A stretch of DNA of 64,000 bases from Bryobacterales bacterium (GCA_003170295.1 PNAJ01000153.1:15921-79920); one strand, 5' to 3'; counted from the first letter of the stretch, positions 9,127-17,690 are shown. Notes: a model not told the origin generated them from the sequence alone. A program made the numbers and translations.

Positions 9127-9434
9127 CGCTGAATCCCTTCTACTTTCTGGCTGATTTTCTGCAATTTCACGCTGGTAATTTTGAGCGCCAGTTCCAGGCG
9201 CGCTTTCGCTTCCTTGCCGGCGGCCTGTTCCTGCATGGTCCGCTGATATTGCCAGGCCGAGCCCGTCGTCACCAATAAAGCGGCGGCTACGCCCGACGCC
9301 CACCACATGCGGGCCGAGGCTCGATGCTCCCTCGCCTGCCGCTTCGCCGCACCCAAGACCCGAGCTTCGAAAAATGGCGAGGGCTCTTTTTTCTGGAGCG
9401 CGTCTTTAATCTGTTTCTCGAAATCGGGCATCAT
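9123..9434 (-). CDS. putative membrane-bound anti-sigma factor
   Basis: A 103-residue single-pass protein: a cytoplasmic N-terminal helix region (MMPDFEKQIKDALQKKEPSPFFEARVLGAA), a membrane helix at about residues 44-62 and an outer coiled-coil tail. It overlaps the sigma-factor gene by four bases and the next gene by four, so it probably binds and restrains the adjacent sigma factor. No zinc-binding HxxxCxxC motif is present. The call rests mainly on position and topology. Confidence 0.65.
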   Translation of the reverse strand: MMPDFEKQIKDALQKKEPSPFFEARVLGAAKRQAREHRASARMWWASGVAAALLVTTGSAWQYQRTMQEQAAGKEAKARLELALKITSVKLQKISQKVEGIQR

Positions 9435-9970
9435 CGTACATCTCCCATACTGCGATCGATCTTTTCGCGCAACATCGCGAGCGACCGCTGCAAATGACTT
9501 TTCACCGTCCGCACCGGCATGTCCATCACGGAGGCAATTTCTTCCGGCATCAAGTCTTCCTGATACCGCAGCACCATTACCATGCGAGGCTTCTCCGGCA
9601 ACGAACCGATCAACGACTGCAAGCGGCGATTCAGGAAATGATCCTCTGGTTCGCCGTCCACTGAAGCTACCGGCGCGTCGTCTAAACCCACGGCCGCTTG
9701 CAATTTCCGCTTGCGGACGTAATCTATCGAGCGATGACTGGCGACTTTTCTCAGCCAGAACGAAATATGAGCATCGCTCTTAAACTCGTCGAACCGCCGG
9801 TGCAATTTGAGGAACACGTCCTGCGCCACTTCTTCCGCCGCGGAACGGTCCCGCAGAAAATGGTAGGCGATGCTGAAGACCACGGACTGCTGCGCGCGTA
9901 ACACCGACGCGAATGTTCGCGGCCCGGGGTCTACGTCATGTTCCTCCGTTCCCGTTGCTTGGCCCGGCAT
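9431..9970 (-). CDS. ECF-type RNA polymerase sigma factor
   Basis: A 179-residue sigma-70 family protein. Region 2 spans FSIAYHFLRDRSAAEEVAQD to IDYVRKRK, and region 4 spans LPEKPRMVMVLRYQEDLMPE to VRTVKSHLQRSLAMLREKI. It is first in a tightly overlapping four-gene operon with a putative anti-sigma factor and two secreted proteins, which suggests an envelope or extracellular signal. The start is the ATG before PGQATG; an upstream in-frame start would add 17 unconvincing residues. Confidence 0.92.
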   Translation of the reverse strand: MPGQATGTEEHDVDPGPRTFASVLRAQQSVVFSIAYHFLRDRSAAEEVAQDVFLKLHRRFDEFKSDAHISFWLRKVASHRSIDYVRKRKLQAAVGLDDAPVASVDGEPEDHFLNRRLQSLIGSLPEKPRMVMVLRYQEDLMPEEIASVMDMPVRTVKSHLQRSLAMLREKIDRSMGDVR

Positions 9971-10042
9971 TGTCACTGTTCTACTGATTAATAACGCAGA
10001 TCGGCGGGCGCGGGGACGCAAGGAATTTAGTAATGTTTAAGG

Positions 10043-10450
10043 ATGGAAACACGTATCTTCCGCAAAATGATCGGAACTTGCGCCGTAATATCGCTTTTGG
10101 CGGCCGGGCTTGCCTCCGCGGACACGCTCGGCGCGGGCACTTATAAAGGAACGTGGACCGGCGCAACCGCCAGTGGCGAGATCCATATCACGTTTCGCGC
10201 CGACGGTTTTGGCGGACTGGACCCGGAGGTCGGCTTCACGCTCGGCGGTGAGAACGTCATCTGCAAAGTGCTTTCCTTCAAACCCGAGGACGGGAAGTTC
10301 ACGATGGTTTACGAGTTCGACGCGCAGGGCAACCGGCTGCAATCGGCCATTTTCGCTACGGCGAAGGGCAAGACTCTCGGAGGCACCTACAAGACCACGG
10401 CTGCAGACCAGGCCGTCGATAGCGGCACCTGGAAAGCCACCGTTGAATAG
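10043..10450 (+). CDS. small secreted beta-rich protein of unknown function
   Basis: A 135-residue protein with signal peptide ending near LAAGLASA; the mature part is a repeated pattern of short strands (GTYKGTWTGATASGEIHITF, GTYKTTAADQAVDSGTWKATV), which suggests a lipocalin-like or other small beta barrel. It is divergent from the sigma operon, with a TAATGT -10-like box six bases before the ATG. It ends 54 bases before tRNA-Arg. Confidence 0.65.
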   Translation: METRIFRKMIGTCAVISLLAAGLASADTLGAGTYKGTWTGATASGEIHITFRADGFGGLDPEVGFTLGGENVICKVLSFKPEDGKFTMVYEFDAQGNRLQSAIFATAKGKTLGGTYKTTAADQAVDSGTWKATVE

Positions 10451-10504
10451 CGCTATGATAGCCTAGTGACGTGAGCCGGAAACGGCTTGCGTTATCGCAA
10501 ACAT

Positions 10505-10581
10505 GCGCCCGTAGCTCAGCTGGATAGAGCGTCTGGCTACGAACCAGAAGGTCGGCCGTTCGAGTCGGTCCGGGCGCACCA
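10505..10581 (+). tRNA. tRNA-Arg (anticodon ACG)
   Basis: A full cloverleaf can be folded: acceptor GCGCCCG/CGGGCGC, D arm GCTC/GAGC, anticodon stem TCTGG/CCAGA around loop CTACGAA (anticodon ACG), T arm GGCCG/CGGTC and an encoded CCA. The 3' 45 bases are the integration site of the adjacent element and are restored intact by it. Confidence 0.97.
10537..10581 (+). repeat. attachment site, left copy (tRNA-Arg 3' end)
   Basis: Forty-five bases from the anticodon loop through CCA, identical to 17875-17919. Identity stops sharply at both edges, which marks the crossover repeat of a tRNA-targeting integrase. Confidence 0.95.
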
Positions 10582-10602
10582 TAATTTTCAAGAGCTTACG
10601 CT

Positions 10603-11838
10603 CTACTGAATCCGCTGATCCGCGGGCTTGACAGCCAAACTGACAGCCATGCGGTTGAATACTTCATCCGTTTGCCGTGCCGTTTCTCGACGCATTTCCT
10701 TCAGAACGTGGCCATAGGTGTTCATCGTCAGGCTGATCGTTGAATGCCCTAACAGCTCCATGATGTACCGGGCGTGAACGCCCTGAGCGAGCAGCAGCGT
10801 CGCGGCGCTGTGGCGCAGATCATGAAATCGTACTTTCGGCAGAAGCTTGCGCTTCTCTTTCGGGTCGGGATTGGGATCATTCGGGTCCGGCGTGTTCATG
10901 ATCCCGTAGAAGCTACGCAGCATGTTCCGCTGATCCAACATCGTTCCGATACTCGTACTGAACACCATGCTGGACTCCCGCCACCGTGATCCGGCTTTCC
11001 TGCGTTCTTGTTCCTGACGCTCCTGGTGCGCGCGGAACGCTAATACGGCGACAGAAGGCAGTTCGATGCGGCGCCGGCTTCCTTCCGTTTTGGGCGATAT
11101 CAACTCCAATCGTCCTTTTTTTTCACCCGGTCTTTTGACCCTTTGCAGGCATTGATTCACCTGGAGCGTACCTGTGTCTAGATCGATATCCTGCCAGCGC
11201 AATCCGAGCATTTCTCCCTCGCGAAGACCGAGCGCCAGCGCGACGGTGAACAGTGCCTCAAGGCGGTGGCCTTTTACTAGACCCAGGAATTGCGCGGCCT
11301 CCGTTTCTGTGAACACTCGAAGCGATCGCTTCTCAAGTTTCGGCGGTTTAGCGAGGGCCGCCACGTTGCGCGCCACAAGGCCGTCATTGACGGCAACGTT
11401 CAACGCCGCGCGGAGGGTAGCGCGAAAGTGGCGAATGGATTTCCCGGAAAAGCCCGCTTGGGCTTTGGTCTGCATGAACTCCCTTATTTCCTGCGGTTGG
11501 AGTTTAACCAGCGGCCGTTTCCCGAAAGCCGGTATGAGGTGAATTCGAGTCTGATTCTCGTACGCCGTGTACGTCTTTGGCTTGGTCGCGGGCGGCTGCT
11601 GGGTTCCCAGCCATCTCGTAAGCCAATCCTCGACGGTGAGACGTCCGGACTCGGGCGGCAACCCGAGTTGCTGGGCTCGCAGCGCGCGTGTCAGTTCGTC
11701 TGAAACTTCCTTGCGCGTGCCGCCGTAGATGTGCTTGCGGTACCGCTTCCCGTTGCGGTAGCCATGATCGATAACCGTGACCCAACGTCCGTCTTTACGT
11801 TGGAAGATCGATCCTTCCCCTTTTCCCCGTTTGCTCAT
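10603..11838 (-). CDS. tyrosine recombinase (phage-type integrase)
   Basis: A 411-residue integrase that should catalyse insertion and excision at tRNA-Arg. The order is an N-terminal arm-binding region (GSIFQRKDGRWVTVIDHGYR), a SAM-like core-binding domain at about 60-150 and the catalytic domain with LGLREGEMLGLRW (first Arg), HDLRHSAATLLL (His, Arg), LLGHSTISLTMNTYGHV (His and the Tyr nucleophile). It is transcribed toward the attachment site, ends 21 bases from it, and shares a four-base ATGA overlap with the upstream gene. Its 3' coding end contains the left TGACAGCCA repeat pair. Confidence 0.96.
   Translation of the reverse strand: MSKRGKGEGSIFQRKDGRWVTVIDHGYRNGKRYRKHIYGGTRKEVSDELTRALRAQQLGLPPESGRLTVEDWLTRWLGTQQPPATKPKTYTAYENQTRIHLIPAFGKRPLVKLQPQEIREFMQTKAQAGFSGKSIRHFRATLRAALNVAVNDGLVARNVAALAKPPKLEKRSLRVFTETEAAQFLGLVKGHRLEALFTVALALGLREGEMLGLRWQDIDLDTGTLQVNQCLQRVKRPGEKKGRLELISPKTEGSRRRIELPSVAVLAFRAHQERQEQERRKAGSRWRESSMVFSTSIGTMLDQRNMLRSFYGIMNTPDPNDPNPDPKEKRKLLPKVRFHDLRHSAATLLLAQGVHARYIMELLGHSTISLTMNTYGHVLKEMRRETARQTDEVFNRMAVSLAVKPADQRIQ
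10628..10649. repeat. paired TGACAGCCA repeat, left (candidate integrase arm site)
   Basis: Two copies of TGACAGCCA with a 12-base period lie inside the integrase 3' end. The same pair with the same period occurs at 17748-17769 near the right end, in the same orientation. Confidence 0.6.
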
Positions 11839-12740
11839 TTGTGGACTCCCGTTTGTTGGTTTTTCGTTCTAAATGCGTATACCCTCATCTTGTTTCTCGC
11901 TTGCTTGCACTCCGCGCGCGGGCACAGATTAGCCCGGTCATTGCGTGCCTTCTTCGGTGGAAAGATTCTATGGCAAATATCGCAGCGGACGCGGGGCCGT
12001 TGAAGTAGAACCTGGCTTAAAAGCTGCACACCAATCGAAGTCAGCAGACGGTTTCCGATACCGAGCGGGTGACTCACGCCCAACCGGACATCGATCTCCG
12101 ATTTCCATGCGACAGATAGGCCCGTTTCACCTTCGTCCAGCCACTGATTAAGGACATTCGCCAGCACCTGCTTTTGCTCCTTGAGAGTACTCCTCTTCTG
12201 AGCCGCTAGCCCTGCAAGAAGGGGATTCTCTGCGAGCGGATCTCCCTCCTGAAGGGTTGCGAGCGGCCAGAGCCTCGCGCCGTCAGGGACCACTCGGCGA
12301 TGGCCTTGAACCTCTAATTCGAAACGAAAATTTCTGCGCCTGTTCCGGGGGATTCCTTCGTAAAGCCACGACCAATCAGCTTCCTCAGTCTTGCGGCCTC
12401 GCCGGAGGTTGTCAGCGACGGTAAGCGCGCCTTCGGCTCTTGAAATGTATCGCCACCAGCCATTTACCGGTTCGCGTGCGCGAATGCCGCTCTGCCAATC
12501 GAGCTCATGGCACCGTCCAAAATCTCGGCTCCGATGCCCCAGAGCAAACCCGTGTTTGCACAATCCGAGTGGGCCATACTTGCGGGCGAATGTTCGAAGT
12601 GCCTTCTCATCTCGGTTACCCAGCCCAAGGAAATCGTCAAGGAGTTGAGACCCGGAGACGGCGCGACGGGAGTAAAGTTCCCTGACTTTTTTGAGGTCCG
12701 TTTCTGTTCGCCAAATGATCTGACCCTCCTCGATGCTCAC
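11835..12740 (-). CDS. hypothetical protein with C-terminal CGNR-like zinc finger
   Basis: About 300 residues of unknown function, co-transcribed with the integrase (ATGA overlap). The C-terminus, from RCDICHRIFPPKKARNDRAN through CPRAECKQARNKMRVYAFR, has the C-x2-C ... C-x4-C spacing and basic tail of CGNR/ABATE-type zinc fingers. The GTG at 12740 is chosen because a TTG at 12860 would place coding sequence over the repeats of the control region; no strong ribosome site supports either. It could be a regulator of integration or a DNA-binding cofactor. Confidence 0.6.
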   Translation of the reverse strand: MSIEEGQIIWRTETDLKKVRELYSRRAVSGSQLLDDFLGLGNRDEKALRTFARKYGPLGLCKHGFALGHRSRDFGRCHELDWQSGIRAREPVNGWWRYISRAEGALTVADNLRRGRKTEEADWSWLYEGIPRNRRRNFRFELEVQGHRRVVPDGARLWPLATLQEGDPLAENPLLAGLAAQKRSTLKEQKQVLANVLNQWLDEGETGLSVAWKSEIDVRLGVSHPLGIGNRLLTSIGVQLLSQVLLQRPRVRCDICHRIFPPKKARNDRANLCPRAECKQARNKMRVYAFRTKNQQTGVHK

Positions 12741-12780
12741 GCGCTCTGTGGAAGGGCGGATAGATTTGATGCTCGCCGGT

Positions 12781-12800
12781 GTAATGTGTAATGTAATGTA
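12781..12800. repeat. iteron-like GTAATGT repeats in the element control region
   Basis: Two perfect tandem GTAATGT units followed by AATGTA, in the 131-base gap between the leftward integrase operon and the rightward genes. They are a likely binding site for the element's own regulator or Rep. Confidence 0.4.
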
Positions 12801-12871
12801 CAAGTGTTGAAGTCTCCGCGCCGCCCACCATAGAATACTGCTTGGTACCCGGTAACACAAGGAGAATAATT

Positions 12872-13075
12872 ATGGAAAAGCTGTTGTTGAAGCCCGCCGA
12901 AGTGAGCGAGCTGGCTGGCTTGGGCAAATCGAAAACATACGAACTGATCGCCACGGGCGAGATCCCGTCTGTTCGGATCGGCCGGTCGGTTCGAGTACCT
13001 GCGGATCGGCTGCGGGAGTGGATCGAACAGTTGAAGGGCGGAGAATCCTTCAAAGATGCTCAGAAAAGCGCGTAG
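12872..13075 (+). CDS. AlpA/excisionase-like helix-turn-helix protein
   Basis: A 67-residue winged-helix DNA-binding protein with the pattern LLLKPAEVSELAGLGKSKTYELIATGEIPSVRIGRSVRVPADRL, as in AlpA and excisionase-type regulators of integrated elements. AAGGAG eight bases before the ATG fixes the start over a longer in-frame option. It is divergent from the integrase operon, so it probably directs excision or switches the two operons. Confidence 0.85.
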   Translation: MEKLLLKPAEVSELAGLGKSKTYELIATGEIPSVRIGRSVRVPADRLREWIEQLKGGESFKDAQKSA

Positions 13076-13129
13076 TTCTCAGAATCTGCTCTGTTTTTTG
13101 CCGCTATTTTGAGCGAAATCTAACCGTTT

Positions 13130-14410
13130 ATGAATGCTGAAATAGATCAGTGGTATCGCACCGGGGCTGTCGCGAAAATGCTCGACACCTCCGCGCACAC
13201 AATTCGGGAACTCGCGCGGGCTGGACTGATCGAGTCGCAGGTTCGGAAAGGCTACCGTTATATACCGGGCCGCGAAGTCGAGCGGCTCAAGGCCGAGGGC
13301 GTGCCGCCCATACCGGCGAGCACTGATTTTATTGGCGACCCTTCGGAGCCCGACGGGATCGAATCCGAGCGGCCTACGCGCACGCGAGGCGCGACTCCGG
13401 GGCTCTACGGCGAGCCATCTGAGCAACTGATCCGCTCGAAGGAAAGGCTTCTGGAAGCGGAACATGAGGAGCAACTGCGCACCATGCAACAGGCGAGGAA
13501 GGAAGAAGAAGCGCGAGCACGGCGCGCCCAGCAAATCGAGCGCTGGCGGGACCGCTATCGGCGGATGGCCACCGCCGCGGCGCACGGCGAGGTCTTAGCC
13601 GACCTGCTCAACAAAGTGGACCGGCTGCTCGACACGGCACCGCCGTTTTCTGACGTGAGCACTCAAGTCCAGCAGCTCATTGACGTCGTGATGCGGCCAA
13701 TCCGAGAGCGCGAGCGGCGAGAGCAGGCGCTCGAAGAGCATCGGCAACGAAGTGAGCGGGCGCTGCAGACAATTACTCAAGCGAGCTTGGGATACTTTGA
13801 TGTCGAGCGCGATGACCCGGATGAAGCCCGAGAACTCGCGCGCAGCGCACTCGCGGCGCTCCCGCCAGACGCCAGCGAACGGCACATACGCGCGACGCTA
13901 GAGCACGCGATCGCGCCCGTCAAAGAGCGGATTGCGCGCCGACGTGAAATCAAAAGTCGTTTATTGAACTTGGTGTACCTCTCCCACAGCCCATACGGCG
14001 AACGTGATCGCATGAAGTGCCAAGTCCAGTCTGCCCTCGAAGGATTGCCCCTGAACGCCACCGCAGCCGATGTTGACGCCGCAGTAGAGCGCGTGGTTGC
14101 ACCTTTCCGGGCTGCGGACCAGCAATCCGCGGCTGCGCAGAAGCAACAGGAGGCCGCATCCAATGCGAGATTCCGGTGGACCCTTTTGCTTCGAGAGCAT
14201 ATCGATACCCGCTTGGAACAGCTCGAACAAAAGGGACGTGTGACGTTTGACGATTTTTGGGATCGGCGCGACTTATTTCGCAAACTCGAACCGAGGATTG
14301 AGCCGACCATCATTGCCGAAATTCTCAAAGATCCGGCGCCGTCCGACGCCCAACTGAAGCAGCGCATCGCTGCGCTTGTAGATCAGCACTACAAGGAATT
14401 TTGCGATTGA
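13130..14410 (+). CDS. HTH coiled-coil protein with three related helical modules
   Basis: A 426-residue protein. Residues 7-60 form a MerR-like helix-turn-helix (YRTGAVAKMLDTSAHTIREL), followed by a long Glu/Arg coiled coil (about 95-145 and 190-215). Three similar segments at about 167-193, 241-267 and 302-328 share a hydrophobic-LPP or LPL start and a (R/A)P(I/V/F) end, which points to internal duplication. It may be a DNA-organising or replication-accessory protein of the element; no named family is recognised. Confidence 0.65.
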   Translation: MNAEIDQWYRTGAVAKMLDTSAHTIRELARAGLIESQVRKGYRYIPGREVERLKAEGVPPIPASTDFIGDPSEPDGIESERPTRTRGATPGLYGEPSEQLIRSKERLLEAEHEEQLRTMQQARKEEEARARRAQQIERWRDRYRRMATAAAHGEVLADLLNKVDRLLDTAPPFSDVSTQVQQLIDVVMRPIRERERREQALEEHRQRSERALQTITQASLGYFDVERDDPDEARELARSALAALPPDASERHIRATLEHAIAPVKERIARRREIKSRLLNLVYLSHSPYGERDRMKCQVQSALEGLPLNATAADVDAAVERVVAPFRAADQQSAAAQKQQEAASNARFRWTLLLREHIDTRLEQLEQKGRVTFDDFWDRRDLFRKLEPRIEPTIIAEILKDPAPSDAQLKQRIAALVDQHYKEFCD

Positions 14411-14754
14411 TCCCGCAATCTATCGCCGCGCTCATTGACCAACTCCGGAGTCTCGCGCACGAGGAGAAGCTTTCTTCGACCGTGCGCAGGGAAGTAACGA
14501 GCGCAGTCCGGCGCGCCCTGCTCCCGCGCGGTAAGAAATCGAACTCGCGCGATAGCGCGTACGACGACTACAAAAGAGGCATGCGCGGACTTCCGCTCTA
14601 TCGCAAGCATATTCCGGGCTACGAAAAGCTCGGACCGTGGCGCCGCGAGCGCGCGCAACGTCAGTTACGCCAAGCTCTTGCCAAACGCGCAGAACGCGAA
14701 AGGAAACGTCAGAAGACGGCGACAAATGAACCCTCGGTCGCGATGACCAGCTAA
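14401..14754 (+). CDS. small basic hypothetical protein
   Basis: About 115 very basic residues, with a TTG start overlapping the end of the preceding gene by a few bases (TTG at 14401 or 14407). The Arg/Lys-rich C-terminus (RRERAQRQLRQALAKRAERERKRQ) suggests nucleic-acid binding. Overlap and orientation suggest translational coupling; the start is uncertain. Confidence 0.45.
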   Translation: MRLIPQSIAALIDQLRSLAHEEKLSSTVRREVTSAVRRALLPRGKKSNSRDSAYDDYKRGMRGLPLYRKHIPGYEKLGPWRRERAQRQLRQALAKRAERERKRQKTATNEPSVAMTS

Positions 14755-14862
14755 GTCGCGGTCGCTGCGACAGGCTCAACCTGGTCGCGTCGACATTTCG
14801 TTTTCAGGCGTTGTCATCGCCGATTTCGTTTACGATCCAGTTCGAAAGGAGTTAATTCGAAT

Positions 14863-15054
14863 ATGGCAAGCCTGAAAGATCAAGTGGACGATCTGCAGAG
14901 CACGGTTGGTGAAGCGCGGCAGATCCTGGAAGATGCCTATACGCCCGAGGCAACGCGCGCCGACCTGGTGACGGCTGTTAGCGAAGCGATCGCCGCACTG
15001 TCTGATGAGGATGAAGGCGACGAAGACGACGACCAGGACGACGACACGGACTGA
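14863..15054 (+). CDS. small acidic protein
   Basis: A 63-residue protein with an alpha-helical N-terminus (MASLKDQVDDLQSTVGEARQ) and a C-terminal run of Asp/Glu. AAAGGAG stands twelve bases before the ATG. Its charge is opposite to that of the basic protein upstream, so a partner, chaperone or DNA-mimic role is possible but untested. It ends two bases before the HNH gene. Confidence 0.65.
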   Translation: MASLKDQVDDLQSTVGEARQILEDAYTPEATRADLVTAVSEAIAALSDEDEGDEDDDQDDDTD

Positions 15055-15056
15055 CG

Positions 15057-15587
15057 GTGCCCTTCCGGCTGTCGAGTTTCGACGACGCCGGAAGGGAGAT
15101 CGCCTCCCACAAAGGGAATCCGGCAAACAATCGAGGCCGCAAGGAGGAAAACCGCGACGTGACCGATCGCGCGCTCCGCTACAGGGCTCATGCGAACGCG
15201 CCGCCAGGCCCACGGATCTGTGGGCTCTGCGGCTCGACGCGAAACATCGATATCGGCCATATAAACGGTCATGAAGAGGACAATTCCGCTGCGAATAAGC
15301 TCTACATGTGCCGCTCCTGCAATGTGCGCTGCGGCAACACTCTCAGACGTGCTGGACTCGGCAGACTCACCCAGCAGTACAATCCTGCGCCTGAAGGCGC
15401 GCCGAACTTGGGCGCATGGGTCAATGCGGTTCTGAGTATTAAGGGCGACTCGGGGGGCAACATGCCCGTAGCCGAAGCCGTTGATGTGATCCGAGCGACA
15501 CCGCCGAGCAAACGCTCGAGCTTTGCGCGCGAGATATGGGCAATCCGAAGGCGCCGCGGTACCGACCGCTCAGCCGTGCCGTTCTGA
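15057..15587 (+). CDS. HNH-type zinc nuclease-like protein
   Basis: A 176-residue protein with a GTG start two bases after the acidic gene. The core runs CGLCGSTRNIDIGHINGHEE to MCRSCNVRCGN: two CxxC knuckles around an IDIGHINGHE segment, as in HNH endonucleases, where the His of GHI would be the general base. The flanks are basic. It could nick or cut DNA for mobilisation or for competition; which is not shown. Confidence 0.65.
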   Translation: MPFRLSSFDDAGREIASHKGNPANNRGRKEENRDVTDRALRYRAHANAPPGPRICGLCGSTRNIDIGHINGHEEDNSAANKLYMCRSCNVRCGNTLRRAGLGRLTQQYNPAPEGAPNLGAWVNAVLSIKGDSGGNMPVAEAVDVIRATPPSKRSSFAREIWAIRRRRGTDRSAVPF

Positions 15588-15591
15588 GGCC

Positions 15592-15789
15592 ATGCCGAAA
15601 ACAAGCGGAAACGCGATGCCGCTCTGGGTCGCCGATCATCTCGCGAACGTCCGCCGCATGTTGGACGAGGCTCATCGCAGCAATGACCCGCGCGTCAAAA
15701 TGACTGCGCTTCGCATTCTCGAACGTCAGGCGATTACGATTCGGGACCTGGAGTTCGACTACTGGGCGGATTCGATCACAGGGCTCTAA
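15592..15789 (+). CDS. small hypothetical protein
   Basis: A 65-residue, mostly helical protein (MPLWVADHLANVRRMLDEAH ... LERQAITIRDLEFDYWAD) placed four bases after the HNH gene. No family is recognised. Position in the operon and good codon bias support it as real. Confidence 0.5.
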   Translation: MPKTSGNAMPLWVADHLANVRRMLDEAHRSNDPRVKMTALRILERQAITIRDLEFDYWADSITGL

Positions 15790-15805
15790 AGGTCCAAAAA
15801 CAGCA

Positions 15806-15831
15806 ACGGCAGCCGTTTGAGCGGCTGCCGT
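15806..15831. promoter_or_regulatory. perfect hairpin before rep (candidate double-strand origin or attenuator)
   Basis: Ten-base arms ACGGCAGCCG and CGGCTGCCGT around the loop TTTGAG, 18 bases before the rep start. There is no T-run after it, so it is unlike a classic terminator; a cruciform nick site for the adjacent Rep is an attractive alternative. Confidence 0.45.
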
Positions 15832-15849
15832 CGGAAAGGTCTTGAACCG

Positions 15850-16887
15850 ATGCTCTTACCAACATCGGACAGCCCCAGTCTACCAGATAGGGCTACGCAG
15901 CACAATGCATCGATCGCGGCTCCGGCCGGCGAGCCCGAGTACCTGTCGGAAAGCAGTCCGAAGGATCGCCCTTGGGACCGACACCGGAGCGAAGCCGACC
16001 GGGTAGCGTCGATGTACCTGAATGCTTCCGGCTGGTTTCATCGATTGGGCGAGCGCGTCGAGCAGTGTTCTCAGGTGCTTCAATTCGCCTGGTCCCCAGA
16101 GAAAGAGACTCCCGGCGCGCTGACGTTGAAGCTGCGCCAAGCGTATTTTTGTCGGGTGCGCCATTGTCCCGTCTGCCAGTGGCGGCGGTCCCTGATGTGG
16201 ATTGCGCGTTTTCTGGAAGGCGCGCCGCGCCTGCTTTCTCAACATCCAAAGGCCCGATTCATCTTCCTTACACTCACGCGAAAAAACGTTCCAGTCGGCG
16301 AACTGCGGAGCGCGCTTCAAGAAATGAGCGACGGGTGGGGGCGGCTGTCAAAGCGGAAAGAGTTCTCAGCGGTCCTCGGCTGGCTCCGCACGGTTGAGGT
16401 CACACGTGGGAGAGACGCAACGGCACATCCGCACTATCACGCGCTTCTCGTCGTCCCATCAGATTACTTTCGAAACCCTGAGGAATACCTCACGCACGCC
16501 GGATGGACAACGTTGTGGCGGGATTCGCTCCGCCTCGATTACGATCCAATCGTCCACGTCACGGCAGTAAAATCCAAGTGCGCCGCGAGGTCCAGCGGGC
16601 GGCCGTCCAAACCGTTGTTGAACGCTGCACGCGAGACGCTGAAGTATGCCGTTAAGCCTGCGGACATGTCGGCGGATGCCGATTGGTTCCTTGAGCTGAC
16701 GTGTCAACTACACAGGTGCCGTTTCATCGCGTCCGGGGGAATCCTCAAAAACGTGCTCCGCGAACGCGATGAAGCGAACGATGATCTGCTCTTGCTCGGT
16801 GACGGGGAAGGGGGGGAAAGCCCTCGGCTCTATTTCGATTGGTGGCGGCCAGTGCGCAGATACAAGCGGAGACCTTTCGACCCTTGA
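15850..16887 (+). CDS. rolling-circle replication initiator Rep (pC194/pUB110-like)
   Basis: A 345-residue relaxase-type initiator. A zinc knuckle FCRVRHCPVCQWRRSLMW is followed by motif I FIFLTLTRKNV, motif II HPHYHALLVVP (the HxH metal site) and motif III ETLKYAVKPAD with the catalytic Tyr and a nearby Lys. These in this order define the Rep_1 family that nicks the plus origin and restarts replication. ATG 15850 is preferred to a TTG 33 bases upstream that lies in the hairpin. The gene implies that the element can replicate as a circle after excision. Confidence 0.9.
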   Translation: MLLPTSDSPSLPDRATQHNASIAAPAGEPEYLSESSPKDRPWDRHRSEADRVASMYLNASGWFHRLGERVEQCSQVLQFAWSPEKETPGALTLKLRQAYFCRVRHCPVCQWRRSLMWIARFLEGAPRLLSQHPKARFIFLTLTRKNVPVGELRSALQEMSDGWGRLSKRKEFSAVLGWLRTVEVTRGRDATAHPHYHALLVVPSDYFRNPEEYLTHAGWTTLWRDSLRLDYDPIVHVTAVKSKCAARSSGRPSKPLLNAARETLKYAVKPADMSADADWFLELTCQLHRCRFIASGGILKNVLRERDEANDDLLLLGDGEGGESPRLYFDWWRPVRRYKRRPFDP

Positions 16888-17184
16888 AGGGGCGGGCGTT
16901 TGCTTTTTCTGGAAAACCCGCGAATTTGGGTTATACTCGGAGTCGCCCGCGCAGAGGATAGGGCAACGCAGGGATGCGACCTGAGCGCTGCCGCGGGTGC
17001 GGACTGTCCGGGGGCCATTCTTGGCTCCCGGCTCCCAAGCGGGCCGCTGACACCTGAGGGCATGGATACGCGCCGCCGGGAGGTTGTCATTGGAATTTCA
17101 GGGGCTGTTGTGTCGAAGTCGGACACGTTGACGGACACGGAGGAGCTTCCGCCGATCCATCCGTCTGCCTCTCCCGTCCATTTT
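16888..17184. other. non-coding stretch after rep
   Basis: No convincing gene. A TATACT box occurs near 16932, but the open frames on both strands have poor composition. It could hold the single-strand origin of the rolling-circle replicon. Confidence 0.3.
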
Positions 17185-17580
17185 TCAGTGCGGCTCCTTT
17201 GTGAAAACTTCGATTCTGGTGAGCCGGTACTTGTCATTGGCGATTTTAAGGTGGGCGTGGGTGTTAACGCTCGCCTGACCTTCGGTTACGGTTCCGGGCG
17301 AGAGGTCTTGCAGTTCCACAGTTTGGCTATTCCAGTCATTTCCGTTTTTGTCTAGCAGGGTCAGCGTGACGGACACCTTATCGTACGTACGAGTCGAGGT
17401 GTTTCTGAGAGCCACAACGAGTTTGACCGTGCCCGCGACTTTGGGAACTACTAGCACCAACCTCTCAGCTCTTAGTCCCAATTCCGTCATCTGCTTCTGT
17501 GCCGCCGCCGAAACTGCAATCGGCGTTTCCGCCGCGTTCAGCGCAGTCATGAAGACCAAAGCTACCAGAATCCACTTCAT
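17185..17580 (-). CDS. secreted protein with FxLYD-like domain
   Basis: A 131-residue protein with signal peptide MKWILVALVFMTALNAAE. The mature part (GTVKLVVALRNTSTRTYDKV, then VTLTLLDKNGNDWNSQTVEL) has the look of FxLYD/DUF3426-type beta-sandwich domains that occur in secreted or membrane proteins. A TAACAT box stands six bases before the ATG. It sits inside the element near its right end and may be cargo. Confidence 0.6.
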   Translation of the reverse strand: MKWILVALVFMTALNAAETPIAVSAAAQKQMTELGLRAERLVLVVPKVAGTVKLVVALRNTSTRTYDKVSVTLTLLDKNGNDWNSQTVELQDLSPGTVTEGQASVNTHAHLKIANDKYRLTRIEVFTKEPH

Positions 17581-17690
17581 CCTCTGATGTTACCTTGTCG
17601 GGCGACAAGAATCCGCCGCCCGAGGCGAATTCCCGAAGCCACGGCCACGTTAGGAGCCAGTCTGCTGAAAAGCGATAAATCCCAGGGGGT

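Noticed and set aside
16900-17355. 151-residue open frame on the plus strand
   Set aside because: Composition is poor, and it overlaps the convincing secreted-protein gene on the other strand.
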